Assembly (NCBI GenBank): GCA_037833965.1 | Contig: AP031355.1 | Span: 9,511,501 to 9,575,500 of the forward strand | Direction: 5' to 3' | From: Marchantia polymorpha subsp. ruderalis | Taxonomy: Eukaryota; Streptophyta; Marchantiopsida; Marchantiales; Marchantiaceae | DNA: 64,000 nucleotides | In this document: positions 31,363-40,737 of the stretch, piece by piece | How positions within the stretch are numbered: the stretch's first letter is position 1 | Layout: every line of letters begins with the position of its first letter | The notes under the pieces: generated by a model | The model's database searches: none | What the model was told of the DNA's origin: nothing | What the model saw: only the letters and a program-made list of their open reading frames with translations | Program-made: the position numbers and the translations under genes

Positions 31363-31962
31363 TTATGGTAAAACAGTGGAGATAGAGAATACAAGATTCC
31401 AGTCACAGAACAGTATGTGAAGTTTGGAAATCCACGGCCCTAGGAGGAGGCGAGATGCAGCTCCGATTAGTATGGGCCTGTGAAAATAGGTGGAGACGAC
31501 CTGACCACCATTGGTGGGGGAGGAGGACGAGAAGAGCTTCGCTTGTGAAGTGGAATTGGATGTATGGGGGAACACAACAGGAGGTGGATGTGGTGACTCT
31601 GCAGCATCAGATTTCATGACAGCAACGGGAGATGGAGGAGGAGGACCGGGAGTAGCTGGTGTCTGATACTTCACGTCCGCTGCAGGCTTGTAAGGATTGC
31701 GTCCTTTGTTCCACTTCGAGACACAGTCGCTTCCTTCCTCTTGCTTCCTCTTTCCATCTCTGTTATGTGCATGTCGGCCGTCTTTGTCATGGACCCCGAC
31801 ATGTCTATCAGCATCACTTCTGTATTTGTGGTCTTCTTCGTGGTCATGCTTCTCGTCGTTTCCGTGAACCTCTGTGCTGTTCTTCTTGTAGTGCCCATCT
31901 TGCAGTTGTGCGGTTCTTCTTGTCGGTGTTCGGGTTCGATAATCCTGGGCTTGTGGGTGCAC
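31363..31962 (-). CDS. Lys/His/Asp-rich hypothetical exon gamma, 199 codons open
   Basis: The longest open version of the Lys-rich exon family: HYKKNSTEVHGNDEKHDHEE, DRHVGVHDKDGRHAHNRDGK, KWNKGRNPYKP, then a Pro-rich part TPATPGPPPPSPVAVMKSD and a Ser/Pro tail. Very hydrophilic, no membrane segment, probably disordered. As in copy 1 it lies downstream (same strand) of an LBD exon, here a dead one. The N-terminal residues before GHYKKN are not shared with the paralogues, so the annotated ATG is unlikely to be the true start. Could be a relic exon; function unknown. Confidence 0.4.
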   Translation of the reverse strand: MHPQAQDYRTRTPTRRTAQLQDGHYKKNSTEVHGNDEKHDHEEDHKYRSDADRHVGVHDKDGRHAHNRDGKRKQEEGSDCVSKWNKGRNPYKPAADVKYQTPATPGPPPPSPVAVMKSDAAESPHPPPVVFPHTSNSTSQAKLFSSSSPTNGGQVVSTYFHRPILIGAASRLLLGPWISKLHILFCDWNLVFSISTVLP

Positions 31963-32489
31963 GCTCCCCCAAGCCCAAGAATGGTTGCTTATGTTACTCG
32001 CTCAATGTTTTATCCATTTAAATACCAAAAAGTTTGACCATTTCGCCTCCGGAACTATCTGAGTTTCTACCTGAGACCAAATAATCCTTAGTTTGGAATA
32101 TAGTGAGAAGTACTTGGGTGTTTAAAATTTGATTAAGGTGAAATATCCGAGAGACAAGGTGTTATTTCACTTAGAGGGAAGTGAATGCAGAGTGAGTGAC
32201 AACATTTCTAACCTAGACGACGAAATCAAATCCATAGACAGTAAATTACAGTATTTTATAGTGTTATAGCATGGATGAACCGTTCACTCTTCTCGTTGAA
32301 GTGGATACATGAAGAGTTAATAAACACCAAGTAGAGCGTAATTTGGTGTTAGCCTTTAAGACAAGTTCCTGACATAGAGTGGTGTTGTTTTTTGGCGCAT
32401 AGTGTTGTCTTGTGTTTTGGCACCGGTGTTGGACAACAATCTTATCAAAGATACGCAAGTTAAATCTATGGTCTGATGGAAGTTTCTGC

Positions 32490-32985
32490 TGCGCTTCTTA
32501 TTGATTTGGTACATCAGTTCCGAAACCTATTCTTGCATCGCCACAAGTCTTCTCTGCATCCGCACAATTTTTTGCTTTGTCAACGACGGAGTATGACCAA
32601 ATATTTCCGAGGAGCATGCGTAAATCGGACCTTCATTTCTCGCATCAGCCTCGAAAACCACCTGGATCTCGAAGGCCGCCGAGGCCTCGTTAGCCTGGAA
32701 AGGCAATTTGGCCTTCAAGGCAAACCAGCTCAGCGTATACGCTCGGCTCGATTCTGGCAGGTCCTGCAACATTTTGATGGCAAAGCTGTTCCCACAAATT
32801 CTGTCCATCACTTCATACTTCAAATGTTCATGAATTTCTATACTTGAAAACCTTGTCTCCAGTTTACTTCAAGTGCTCGTCTATTAGACACTCCAACTGC
32901 CGATCTCCAGGAAAGTATAGTGCATATTCGACCTCGAATCTGCACTTCCACTCTCAAAATTTGCATGCCGCGCAAAACGAAGTCA
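32490..32985 (-). pseudogene. LBD pseudogene (second copy)
   Basis: The minus strand retains SFCAACKF then a TGA where the active copy has CKFLRRKC, followed by EWKC and YFPGDRQLE (compare YFPADQPLK). Further on it reads GNSFAIKMLQDLPESSRAYT (compare GASNVTKILQDLPESSRADA), then about 25 extra residues, then EADARNEGPIYACSSEI and TKQKIVRMQ, matching the GAS-block end and zipper. Premature stop, frameshifts and an insertion show it is dead. Confidence 0.85.
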
Positions 32986-33020
32986 AAGAGCTATCTCCGA
33001 ACATATTGTGTAACTTGCTA

Positions 33021-33110
33021 GCTCGCTTCTGCGTCTAGCTGGGCAGCGCTGTGCTACCTGTGAAAACTTGCTCGCTTCTGCGTCTATCAGGGCCGCGCTG
33101 TGCTACCTAT
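33021..33110. repeat. 48-bp tandem duplication
   Basis: GCTCGCTTCTGCGTCTA followed by a GCGCTGTGCTACCT stretch occurs at about 33021 and again at about 33069. Confidence 0.75.
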
Positions 33111-33351
33111 GTTACTCGTCCTGCCTCAAAAACTTCTCGTATGACTTCCTCCTCGTGAAGAAAATACTAGTAGCTCCAATTCTGAGACGATTGAAAAGCT
33201 CGCCAGTGCTCCACGAGTACACAAGATTTCACCACTAGAGTCTGACAGTGATGCGTGAGATCCATCCACCAGGGTATCTAATCGGTCGTGTGGCTTGGCC
33301 CTTCCTTGCAAACTCGGATGTTTTGGGTGATAGTGGAGTAAACCTAGGCAA

Positions 33352-34030
33352 GGTAACGTAACCTTTTAGGGTTACCCGGTAAAAGAGTTAAAGGTTTGGT
33401 TATAGTGTAGGATAAAGGTAGAGCCAAATGGGTTATCCGGTAATTACCGAGTAACTTTCATATCCGGGGAAAAAGATAAAATTGTATATTCTCAGAATTA
33501 TTTAGATCGCAATTTTGCACATTTTACTAAAGTGAGATGATCCAGTTAAACTATACTAAATATCCGGGGAAAAAGATAAAATTGTATATTCTCAGAATTA
33601 TTTAGATCGCAATTTTGCACATTTTACTAAAGTGAGATGATCCAGTTAAACTATACTAAATATCCGGGGAAAGAGATAAAATTGTATATTCTCAGAATTA
33701 TTTAGATCGCAATTTTGCACATTTTACTAAAGTGAGATGATCCAGTTAAACTATACTAAATATCCGGGGAAAAAGATAAAATTGTATATTCTCAGAATTA
33801 TTTAGATCGCAATTTTGCACATTTTACTAAAGTGAAATGATCCTGTTAAACTATACTAAACAGGGAAATTATCTATACCTTTTACCTTTCAGGGTAAAAA
33901 TAACTTTTAAACCTCTATGGTATCCGGTAATTACTTTGAGGCAGGGGTAAAGGTAAACAATAATGACACCAGTAAAGAAAAAAAGTAAGTTAAAGGTAAA
34001 GACCCATGGTTTACCCGGTTACGTTACTTG
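33352..34030. mobile_element. Putative non-autonomous TIR element carrying a minisatellite
   Basis: Left end AAGGTAACGTAACC (33352-33365) and right end GGTTACGTTACTTG (34017-34030) are nearly exact inverted repeats, followed inward by GGTTACCCGGTAAA-like and TTTACCCGG motifs. The interior holds four 100-bp minisatellite units and GGTAAAGGTAAA-type repeats; no transposase. No clear target duplication seen, so the class is unknown. Confidence 0.45.
33461..33860. repeat. Minisatellite, 4 x 100 bp
   Basis: Four units of exactly 100 bp (starting 33461, 33561, 33661, 33761) beginning TATCCGGGGAAAAAGATAAA. Units differ at only a few positions (AAAGAG in unit 3; GTGAAATGATCCTG in unit 4). AT-rich and non-coding. 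Confidence 0.97.
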
Positions 34031-34377
34031 GGTCGAAGTCTAGTGCGGAGGTTCAGTAACTCGCGAGAGGCAACGTGTAATCACCTGTCAGAGGTGCCGA
34101 TACGGTCGACCTGGACGCCACGTAGGGACAGGAGACACATAAGATCTGCCCTTTTCTGGTGCCGTGATGATGAATGAGTGCCGAGCGAACGTCAATTTCC
34201 CTGCGCTTCTGCCTGCGCTCGAAGCTTCTGGACGCTTCAGATTTCATCCCAGCGTCCTCGGCTCGGATAGAGCGACTGCGTCTCATCCGAAGCGCCACTT
34301 CACGTCGGGAGCCGGCGCCTCTGCAGGCCACTTCGCCGGCAGCTTTACCGGCAGCAAAAGCTCTTCACAGATCGGCC

Positions 34378-34815
34378 GCCTCTGCTGTCGCTATCCCCTG
34401 ACGGTCCCGTCTTCTCGTTCTCTCGACTTTCCCGGCAACTCTTTCTGCGGCGGTCGTTATTTTCGGAAGAAGACTGTGCGAGCTCTTGCTCAATCGCCCA
34501 GTAAATCACTTTCGAGGAGCGACTGTCATTGTAGATTGCCACAGGAACGCTTTGGCTGTTTCGTACAGTGCAAATTCTGTCCACCTGGACGCCACGTCAG
34601 GACAGGAGACACGGAAGATCTGCCCTTTTCTGGTGTCGCTATCGGCTGACGGTCCCATCTTCTCGTCACTCGACTGTCCCCGCTCCTCTTTCTGTGGCGG
34701 TCGTTAATTTTGGAAGAAAACAGCGCGAAAATCGCGAACTTTTGCTCCATAGCCCAGTCAAGCACTTTCGAGGAGCGATTGTCCCAGAAACGAGTGGGCC
34801 GTTTCGTACAGTGCG
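34378..34815. repeat. Tandem duplication, about 200-250 bp unit
   Basis: 34378-34590 and 34628-34815 share GTCGCTATC..CTGACGGTCCC, CTCTTTCTG(C/T)GGCGGTCGTTA, CACTTTCGAGGAGCGA and GTTTCGTACAGTGC. The CACCTGGACGCCACGT...AAGATCTGCCCTTTTCTGGTG piece (34568-34650) also occurs at 34103-34165. Confidence 0.8.
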
Positions 34816-35019
34816 GGCCAAAGACAAGAGGAGCCGCGGAATCGAGGCTGGCAGAGAAGCTCTCGCTCCCGCATTTGCGATTCAGGCGAAGCAATTGTGC
34901 TCGAGGTTTGAACACATTTGTGACTCTTTTTCTCGCGCTCTCTCTCTCTACCTTCACCTCACACTCTCTCCTTGTGGGCGATTTAAACTGCGATACCTCG
35001 AGTTTACAATATATGGAAT

Positions 35020-35420
35020 ATTGTGACTTCAGTCGGCGGCGGTGTATAAAAAACAAAATGGAAATTCTCCGAGCTGCAGGTCGTGGCTCCCGTCGAAGGC
35101 TAACATTACGAGAACTTTCGTGGCCAGCATTAGCAACGCATCTTCTGGTTACACGGAGCTTCGACCGACACTCCTGCGACTCCCTCGCCCCGTTACTTGA
35201 GCTTCTTAAGGTCAGGTTTGCGTCCTTTGTACCACTTCCGCGGAGAGTACCGACTTTCGTTTTCCTTCCTCTTCCAATCTTTGTCATCAACATGTTGGCT
35301 ATCTTTGTCACTGTAGCTAGCATCTCTATCTCATGTGGTATTTCTTTGAGTTCCTCATCCTTGTCATAGGTTTCTGCATTGTTCTTATGCTTGGACTGCG
35401 CATCGTTGTATTCGTCGGTT
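35020..35420 (-). pseudogene. Shared segment and Lys-rich exon delta, second copy
   Basis: 35020-35205 is the partner of 24775-24960. 35210-35420 is a degraded Lys-rich exon (KWYKGRKP-like start, ATTACAAACGATGCGCAGTC-type end). Frames are interrupted. Confidence 0.55.
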
Positions 35421-35429
35421 GCATGAGCT

Positions 35430-36593
35430 TCTCATGCTTTCTTGTCTCAATGTCATGTACATGCTGTGAGCCAAAACTCCCCACCCTTCAACGTTTGTAG
35501 TCCAGGTGGGCGTTCGAGCTCCCATAATCTAACTTCTCTGATCTCAAGCCATATGCTCTAAGTGTATTCAGCACGACGAGATCATAAACATTCGCTCTTC
35601 CACAGACAAATAGTCCAAAATTGAAACTAATAACTTGCTGTCTGCAATTTTCACAAGAGCGGCAGACAAGCTCTTCGTAACATAAAAATCTAACCTAACT
35701 CTGGGTGACTTTCTCAATACTACAGCCGTTGTGGGCTTTTCCTAGAATGAGTGCCACATCTCGGACACACTGCCTCGGACCAAGTCAGTTGACACATCGG
35801 CAGCACAAGGTGACACCCTTCCTAACAGCAATCTTCACAACCAGGGAACACGATTCTACTCTCAACACTTCTTCCTCTTAGTGATCAACTCACTCTCAGC
35901 CGAGCTCTCCCCTCGGCCCTCTCCCACACTCTCACAGCAAGTACACACACTGCCCACCTTCCCTCGACAGCCCCAGATCCAACCAGATTTCTCTCTCAGA
36001 TTTAACTCTCACATTTCAGTTTTAAATTCAGATCCCGACTGTCAGATTTCAATTTCAGCTCCCACTCTCAAATCCTTCACTTTGATTTCAGCTCCCACTC
36101 TTAGATCTTTCACTTTGATTTCAGCTCCCACTCTCAGATACTTCACTTTAATTTCAGTTCCCACTCTCATAATTTTCACTTTCATTTCAGCTCCCACTCA
36201 CAGATTCGACACTTCGCTCTCAGACCCCGATTGAATTTCACTCTCAGATATGACTCTCCACCCTCGAGAATTTGCTCCCTCCTCCTTCGAATTCTCAACA
36301 CTCCCTCCTAATTCTCACCATTTTCTTGCGAATATCACTCACATTCACACTCCATCCCTGCAACCGATCCCACCTTTTTTCCACACACAATGGCACCCCT
36401 CAAGATCTTTGTTCCCATGCCAAAAATCCTTCTCCAAAGTCCAAGGGCCAAGGTGCCCACATGCTGCTTGAATACCGTTCCCGCAATGATGGGTAACGGC
36501 CTGCCTCCCATGCTTGACGCCGCCGCCGCCGCCGCCACACTTGTACATTCTACATTCATAACCACGCCGACTTTCGCCGTCAGAAATCTTCTT
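35430..36593. other. Mostly no recognised gene; pyrimidine-rich tract
   Basis: A C/T-rich stretch from about 35880. Two plus-strand frames exist: 35881-36234 (117 codons, contains the 33-bp repeats) and 36390-36710 (MAPLKIFVPMPK... with an Ala run), neither with a recognised domain. Could be a gene's first exon or simple sequence; I cannot tell. Confidence 0.4.
36052..36216. repeat. Minisatellite, 5 x 33 bp (frame-keeping)
   Basis: Units start at 36052, 36085, 36118, 36151 and 36184, each ATTTCAGCTCCCACTCTCA followed by a TTCACTTT-type end. The 33-bp period keeps the 117-codon frame, giving ISAPTLxSFTL repeats. Confidence 0.9.
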
Positions 36594-37035
36594 CCGCATA
36601 CCGCCGAAGTCATCCTACCGCTGAAGGCCTCTGCGCCGAAGGCACCCTACCGCCGAAGACACTCTTCCGCACCTTTGCCTATCTATAACAATCACTTCCG
36701 ACACTCATAACTCAGTGATACCTTATCGGTTTCAAGATTTCTTGGGTTCGTTAGAACGAGCGTGTTGAGTTCTTTGCAACAAGACCCTAAATGAGTTAAG
36801 GCGTTAAAAATTGAAAAAGTCATGAGGGTTTTACTCTTCCCTTGAAGGCCCTTCCGCCGAAGGCCTTGCCCCGAAGGTACTACTCCAAACTATATCAGCC
36901 TTTTTCGACACTCCTAACTCAAGGATCCCTTATCCGTTTCAAGAGTTCTTTGGCTCGTTAGAACAAACATGTCAAACTCTTTCCAAGAAGACCTTAACTA
37001 AGTCAAGGCATTACGAATTGAAAAAGTTATGAGGG
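36594..37035 (-). repeat. Degraded LTR U3 remnant (two hairpin modules)
   Basis: Minus-strand CCTTCGGCGG-type palindromes (36595-36665) and two copies of the U3 module (about 36700-36830 and 36905-37035: AACAAGACCCTAAnTnAGTTAAGGC, AATTGAAAAAGT(C/T)ATGAGGG). It most resembles the U3 of solo LTR D. No LTR ends are left. Confidence 0.7.
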
Positions 37036-37291
37036 ATTTACTCTATCAAATTTCTTAAACTTCCCATTTCGAGAAAGAAAAGAAAAACTAGGCTACCACA
37101 CCTCCTAGCCATTACACCAACGCCTAATCCTGCCAAAACTTTCAAAAAACTCCAAGCATAATTTTGCAAGAGCTTAAATCCAAAATTTTAACTCTCATAA
37201 GGTTAAAAAGACATGTGAACGCATTTTTGTGCTCACACATGCAATTTCATGTACATGCATGTGTATGTGTAATGTACTTCACGATCCTGGA
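37036..37291. other. Short unique stretch, no gene
   Basis: Ends in CATG/TGTA-rich simple sequence (about 37235-37275) just before LTR F. Confidence 0.5.
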
Positions 37292-40200
37292 TGTGGTACC
37301 CCACTTTTGGCAATTTTGAGGAAATTAAAACATTTTTGGAAAACTGTACCCTGGCAGCATTGTAAATAGCCTTCGGTACATCAAAACGGAGTGAATCCGG
37401 AAGATCGCGGGAATTCTCGAGGGATCTTGTAGAATCTGGGATTTGGGGTGCAGCAGTAAGGACAGGCACCACCCTCCCTGCGAGCTCTGCAGTTAGGACC
37501 CCTACGACGCAAGGCGCAAAAACCGCCTTCGGAGGTTGCGTCCGCGGCTGTAGGGAAACCCTCCATAATTAGGTCAACCCTCGGGCGCCTTGACCAAGTT
37601 AGGGTCCCGTTGGAAAGAGCTCGACGCACTGATTCCAACGAGTCCAAGAACGCTTGGAACGGATGAGGACTTAGGGAGTTATCACTATTGGAAGAAACGG
37701 AGGCGGTCGCCTACGGCGGAAAGAGTTCGCCACCGGCGCGAAATCCGCCTACGCGGAAGGGGGAATCAAGTTTTGTTCTATGCGCGGACGAAGGCGTTTG
37801 CCTGTGCACAGGCGAAGTAGGGTTAGGGGAGGCGCGAAGTCCGCCTACGCACAGGCGCTCGCCTGTGCACAGGCGCTTCGGCGTCGGCGGAAAATCCGCC
37901 TTGGGCCCTAAAAATGCGCCTTGTGAGGTAGAAAGTGTACGGCGCCTTCCGCGCCAGCGCAGCGCCGCGTACGGCGGAAGAGCCGCCAGAGTAATCAAAT
38001 CGGTACGGACCATGCGGACGGGACGGGTGGATGCGCTCTTGGACGGACGGAGTTGCGGCGGCGGAAGCGCCGACGAAGAGACAAGGAACGGACAGACTAG
38101 ACGGAGACGGCTAACCACGGTCAACGCCTTCCGCGCCAGCGCGACGCCGCGCACGGAATTCGCCTGCGCACAGGCGACCGCCTGTGCACAGGCGAATGAA
38201 GTTCCGTGCCGGCGGAGCATCCGCCGAGGCTCCTGCCTGCGCACAGGCAGGAGTTGAACTTTTGTCCGACATGCGGACACACGCGTCAAGGCAGAGGGGG
38301 ATTGGCCGAGGGGCGGTACGAACAAGTGTACCGCGCAAGGCGGAAAACTTGCCTTCGGCGCTACGCCCCCATGTCCGCGGGGTAATACGCTCGCGGAGTT
38401 CAAATCCGCCAATTCGAGCGTGAGAGTTTAATCGACGACGGCGGAGCGTGAAGCCGCGCGTGAGAGCGAAGACCGTTCCAGCGTACAGCCGGCGCGGCCA
38501 TCAAGTGAGACGTTCTTCACGAGCAAGAGCCGACCATGACCTTCGACCGGGCGGCGGAGAACGTCCCATTCTTGAATTCGCGATTCCAATCTCTTGTGCG
38601 CGCTGCGCGCATCCATCTGCTGGCTGCTAAACATTCTCGACGTCGTCGCACAGGAGATTTCTTGTTGATTGAGGGAGAAGTGAATGCGCGTGATTTGGAA
38701 TTGAGGGCGATTAGAGTTTGCCGAGAGAGAAAGAAGCTCGGGCGGTGCGGAAGTAGAATGAGCGGGCGAGCGAACCCCAGGAACGCAATGACGAGACCGA
38801 GCAGATTGCGGATGGTGCCACTTCGCCTACCACAGAACGGGCTGCGCGCTTTCGAGGAGCGCTTAATAGCAAGAAAGCTCGATTTCTTGCTATGGGGATG
38901 GAACTACATCTGTGCGAATATGGTGCGCGAGTGGCTAGAGCCACAGGGACCACCCTCGCGCGGATTGCGTCCGCATGTTGATCGGTGGACAGTCCAAGAT
39001 TGGGCGCAGGCGTTGGGAAGATGTGCTGGCATGCCAGGGCATCTCCTTTTCGACAGTGAGAGCATCAAGGTGACCAAGCAGGAAGAGGCGCAATTTGTGG
39101 AGCTGTTCAAGACCGGGAGGTCTACCAAGAATGGGTACAGGACCCGTGATTACAAGGATCGATTTCGCCGGACTTTGTCCGCGGCGCTGATGCAATTACT
39201 GCAGCCGCACCGCGCCTGCTACATCACATTGTGGCAGGTCTCTTTTGTGGAGTGCGTCATCGAGGGAACTCCAATTCACTGGGCGAGCATCCTGCACAGG
39301 GTGATGCGACAGCACGCGTTTGAGGAGAAGGGGGGAACTCTAAACCATCTTTCTCCTTTCCTCATCAATTTTTATCGACAGCGGAATTGTTTGACAGCGG
39401 CGGAGCTTGAACATTTTCCGCCATTGTCCATCGACCATCCCGGGAAGTATGTGCGGGAGAATGAGGTCGACACTGATGCAGAGGAGTCACCGACTTCTAC
39501 CCCATCAAGGCGGAGGGACGAAGGGAGACACACTCCTGCAGCACGAGTGCCGCGGAAGCGGCGATGGAGGGAAGAGTCTGAAGAGGAGCAGCATCAAGAA
39601 CCCTCTGCTCCCATTCGACCGCGGCCGCTGTGCGAGTCATACAGCCGGCCGAAGCAGAAGGCACGCAGACTGGTGTTACCAGCCGGCAGTGCGGACACGG
39701 CGACGATTGCGACGGAGAAAGGAAGTGCGTCGCCAGAGAAGCATGAGGAAGCGCGGACGACCGCAGGAGCAACGGGCCACGCTGCAACCTCGACGGGAGA
39801 GAGGCCGCCTACGGGCCAAGGGCCTCCGGAGTTACCACGTGCGATGCGGACAGACGTTCCGTTTGCGCACAGACGAGCCTCCGCGGACGGACGAGCCTCC
39901 GCGGACAGGCGATCACAAGTGGACGTGGATCTACGCTTACGCGTGGGAAGGAGCAGTCCGCCTGTGCACAGGCGCTCACCTGTGCACAGGACACCTCCAC
40001 ACGTGCCGCTTGTGCACAGGCAAGAATCACCCCCGTTCCAACGTAGGAAGGGGAAGGAGCCGGCGGAAGAACCGCCTACGAGACACCGGCCCTCGGGGCC
40101 AGACCCTCCGGCGCACCACGCGCCGCAATTTGTGCCTTCGGCGCCAGGGCCTTCGAGCCGAGGAGATACGAGCAGGGAGCGTGCGGAGGCCGCACCATCG

Positions 40201-40737
40201 GCGGGAAGTCCGCCGATAGATGCGCCTTCGGCGGTAGGGCCTATAGGCCAAGGGACATCGGGCGAGCGGCCCCCGGCCATGTCGCCTTCGGCGATGGATG
40301 TCCGCGGCGCTACGCCTGCGGCGGACAAGGCGCCGGCAAGTGCGCCTGCGCACGGGCCGGGCACAGCCCCCACGGACCGATCAAGGGAGCAGCAACTGAC
40401 GGAGGAGCGGAGTGACTGTCCGCGGGATGAAATTTCGATGCGCGATGCGCAATCAAACCCCGCGCAGCCACCCTCCGCTCGATCGCCTTCGGCGGCGGGC
40501 GACGGCGGTAGAGAGGACGCGGTAGACAACCAACAAGCGAGCGACGGGGATGCCTCACGGGTACATTCGCCTTCCGCCTTAGACATTTTGGCGACGAGCA
40601 GCAAGGCTGCAGCCGTGCCTTCGCAGGCAGCACACGTCGATGACGTGCAGCCCCACTCGGGGCAGTCGCCGACGCAATCAATGGCGACTGAAATTCTCCA
40701 CTCGGATGATGACGACGGAGGCTCCACGGAAGAAATG
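37292..40737 (+). repeat. LTR F, 5' 3446 bp, cut by element E
   Basis: Starts TGTGGTACCCCAC at 37292. Contains the U3 leader with one hairpin module and the ORF from 38536, and stops at ...GAAGAAATG (40737), where the 5' LTR of element E begins. The remaining 2 kb of F is not found to the right of E. Confidence 0.9.
38536..40737 (+). pseudogene. LTR-U3 ORF of F, N-terminal 734 codons, truncated by E
   Basis: Same start (ATG 38536; conserved internal Met at 38788) and same globular and Pro-rich regions as the intact copies, with no stop up to the junction inside the STEEM acidic block. After 40737 the frame reads into LTR E and ends at 40815. Truncation, not decay, is what inactivates it. Confidence 0.85.

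Larger units (their letters stand above)
30949..35430. repeat. LBD block, copy 2 (diverged segmental duplicate of 22743-25311)
   Basis: Matches copy 1 in the same order and orientation: 30949-31930 aligns with 22743-23740, 32490-32985 with the LBD exon, 35020-35205 with 24775-24960 and 35205-35430 with 25050-25300. It is longer because of a TIR-bounded insertion (about 33352-34030) and local duplications (34378-34815). Confidence 0.75.
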
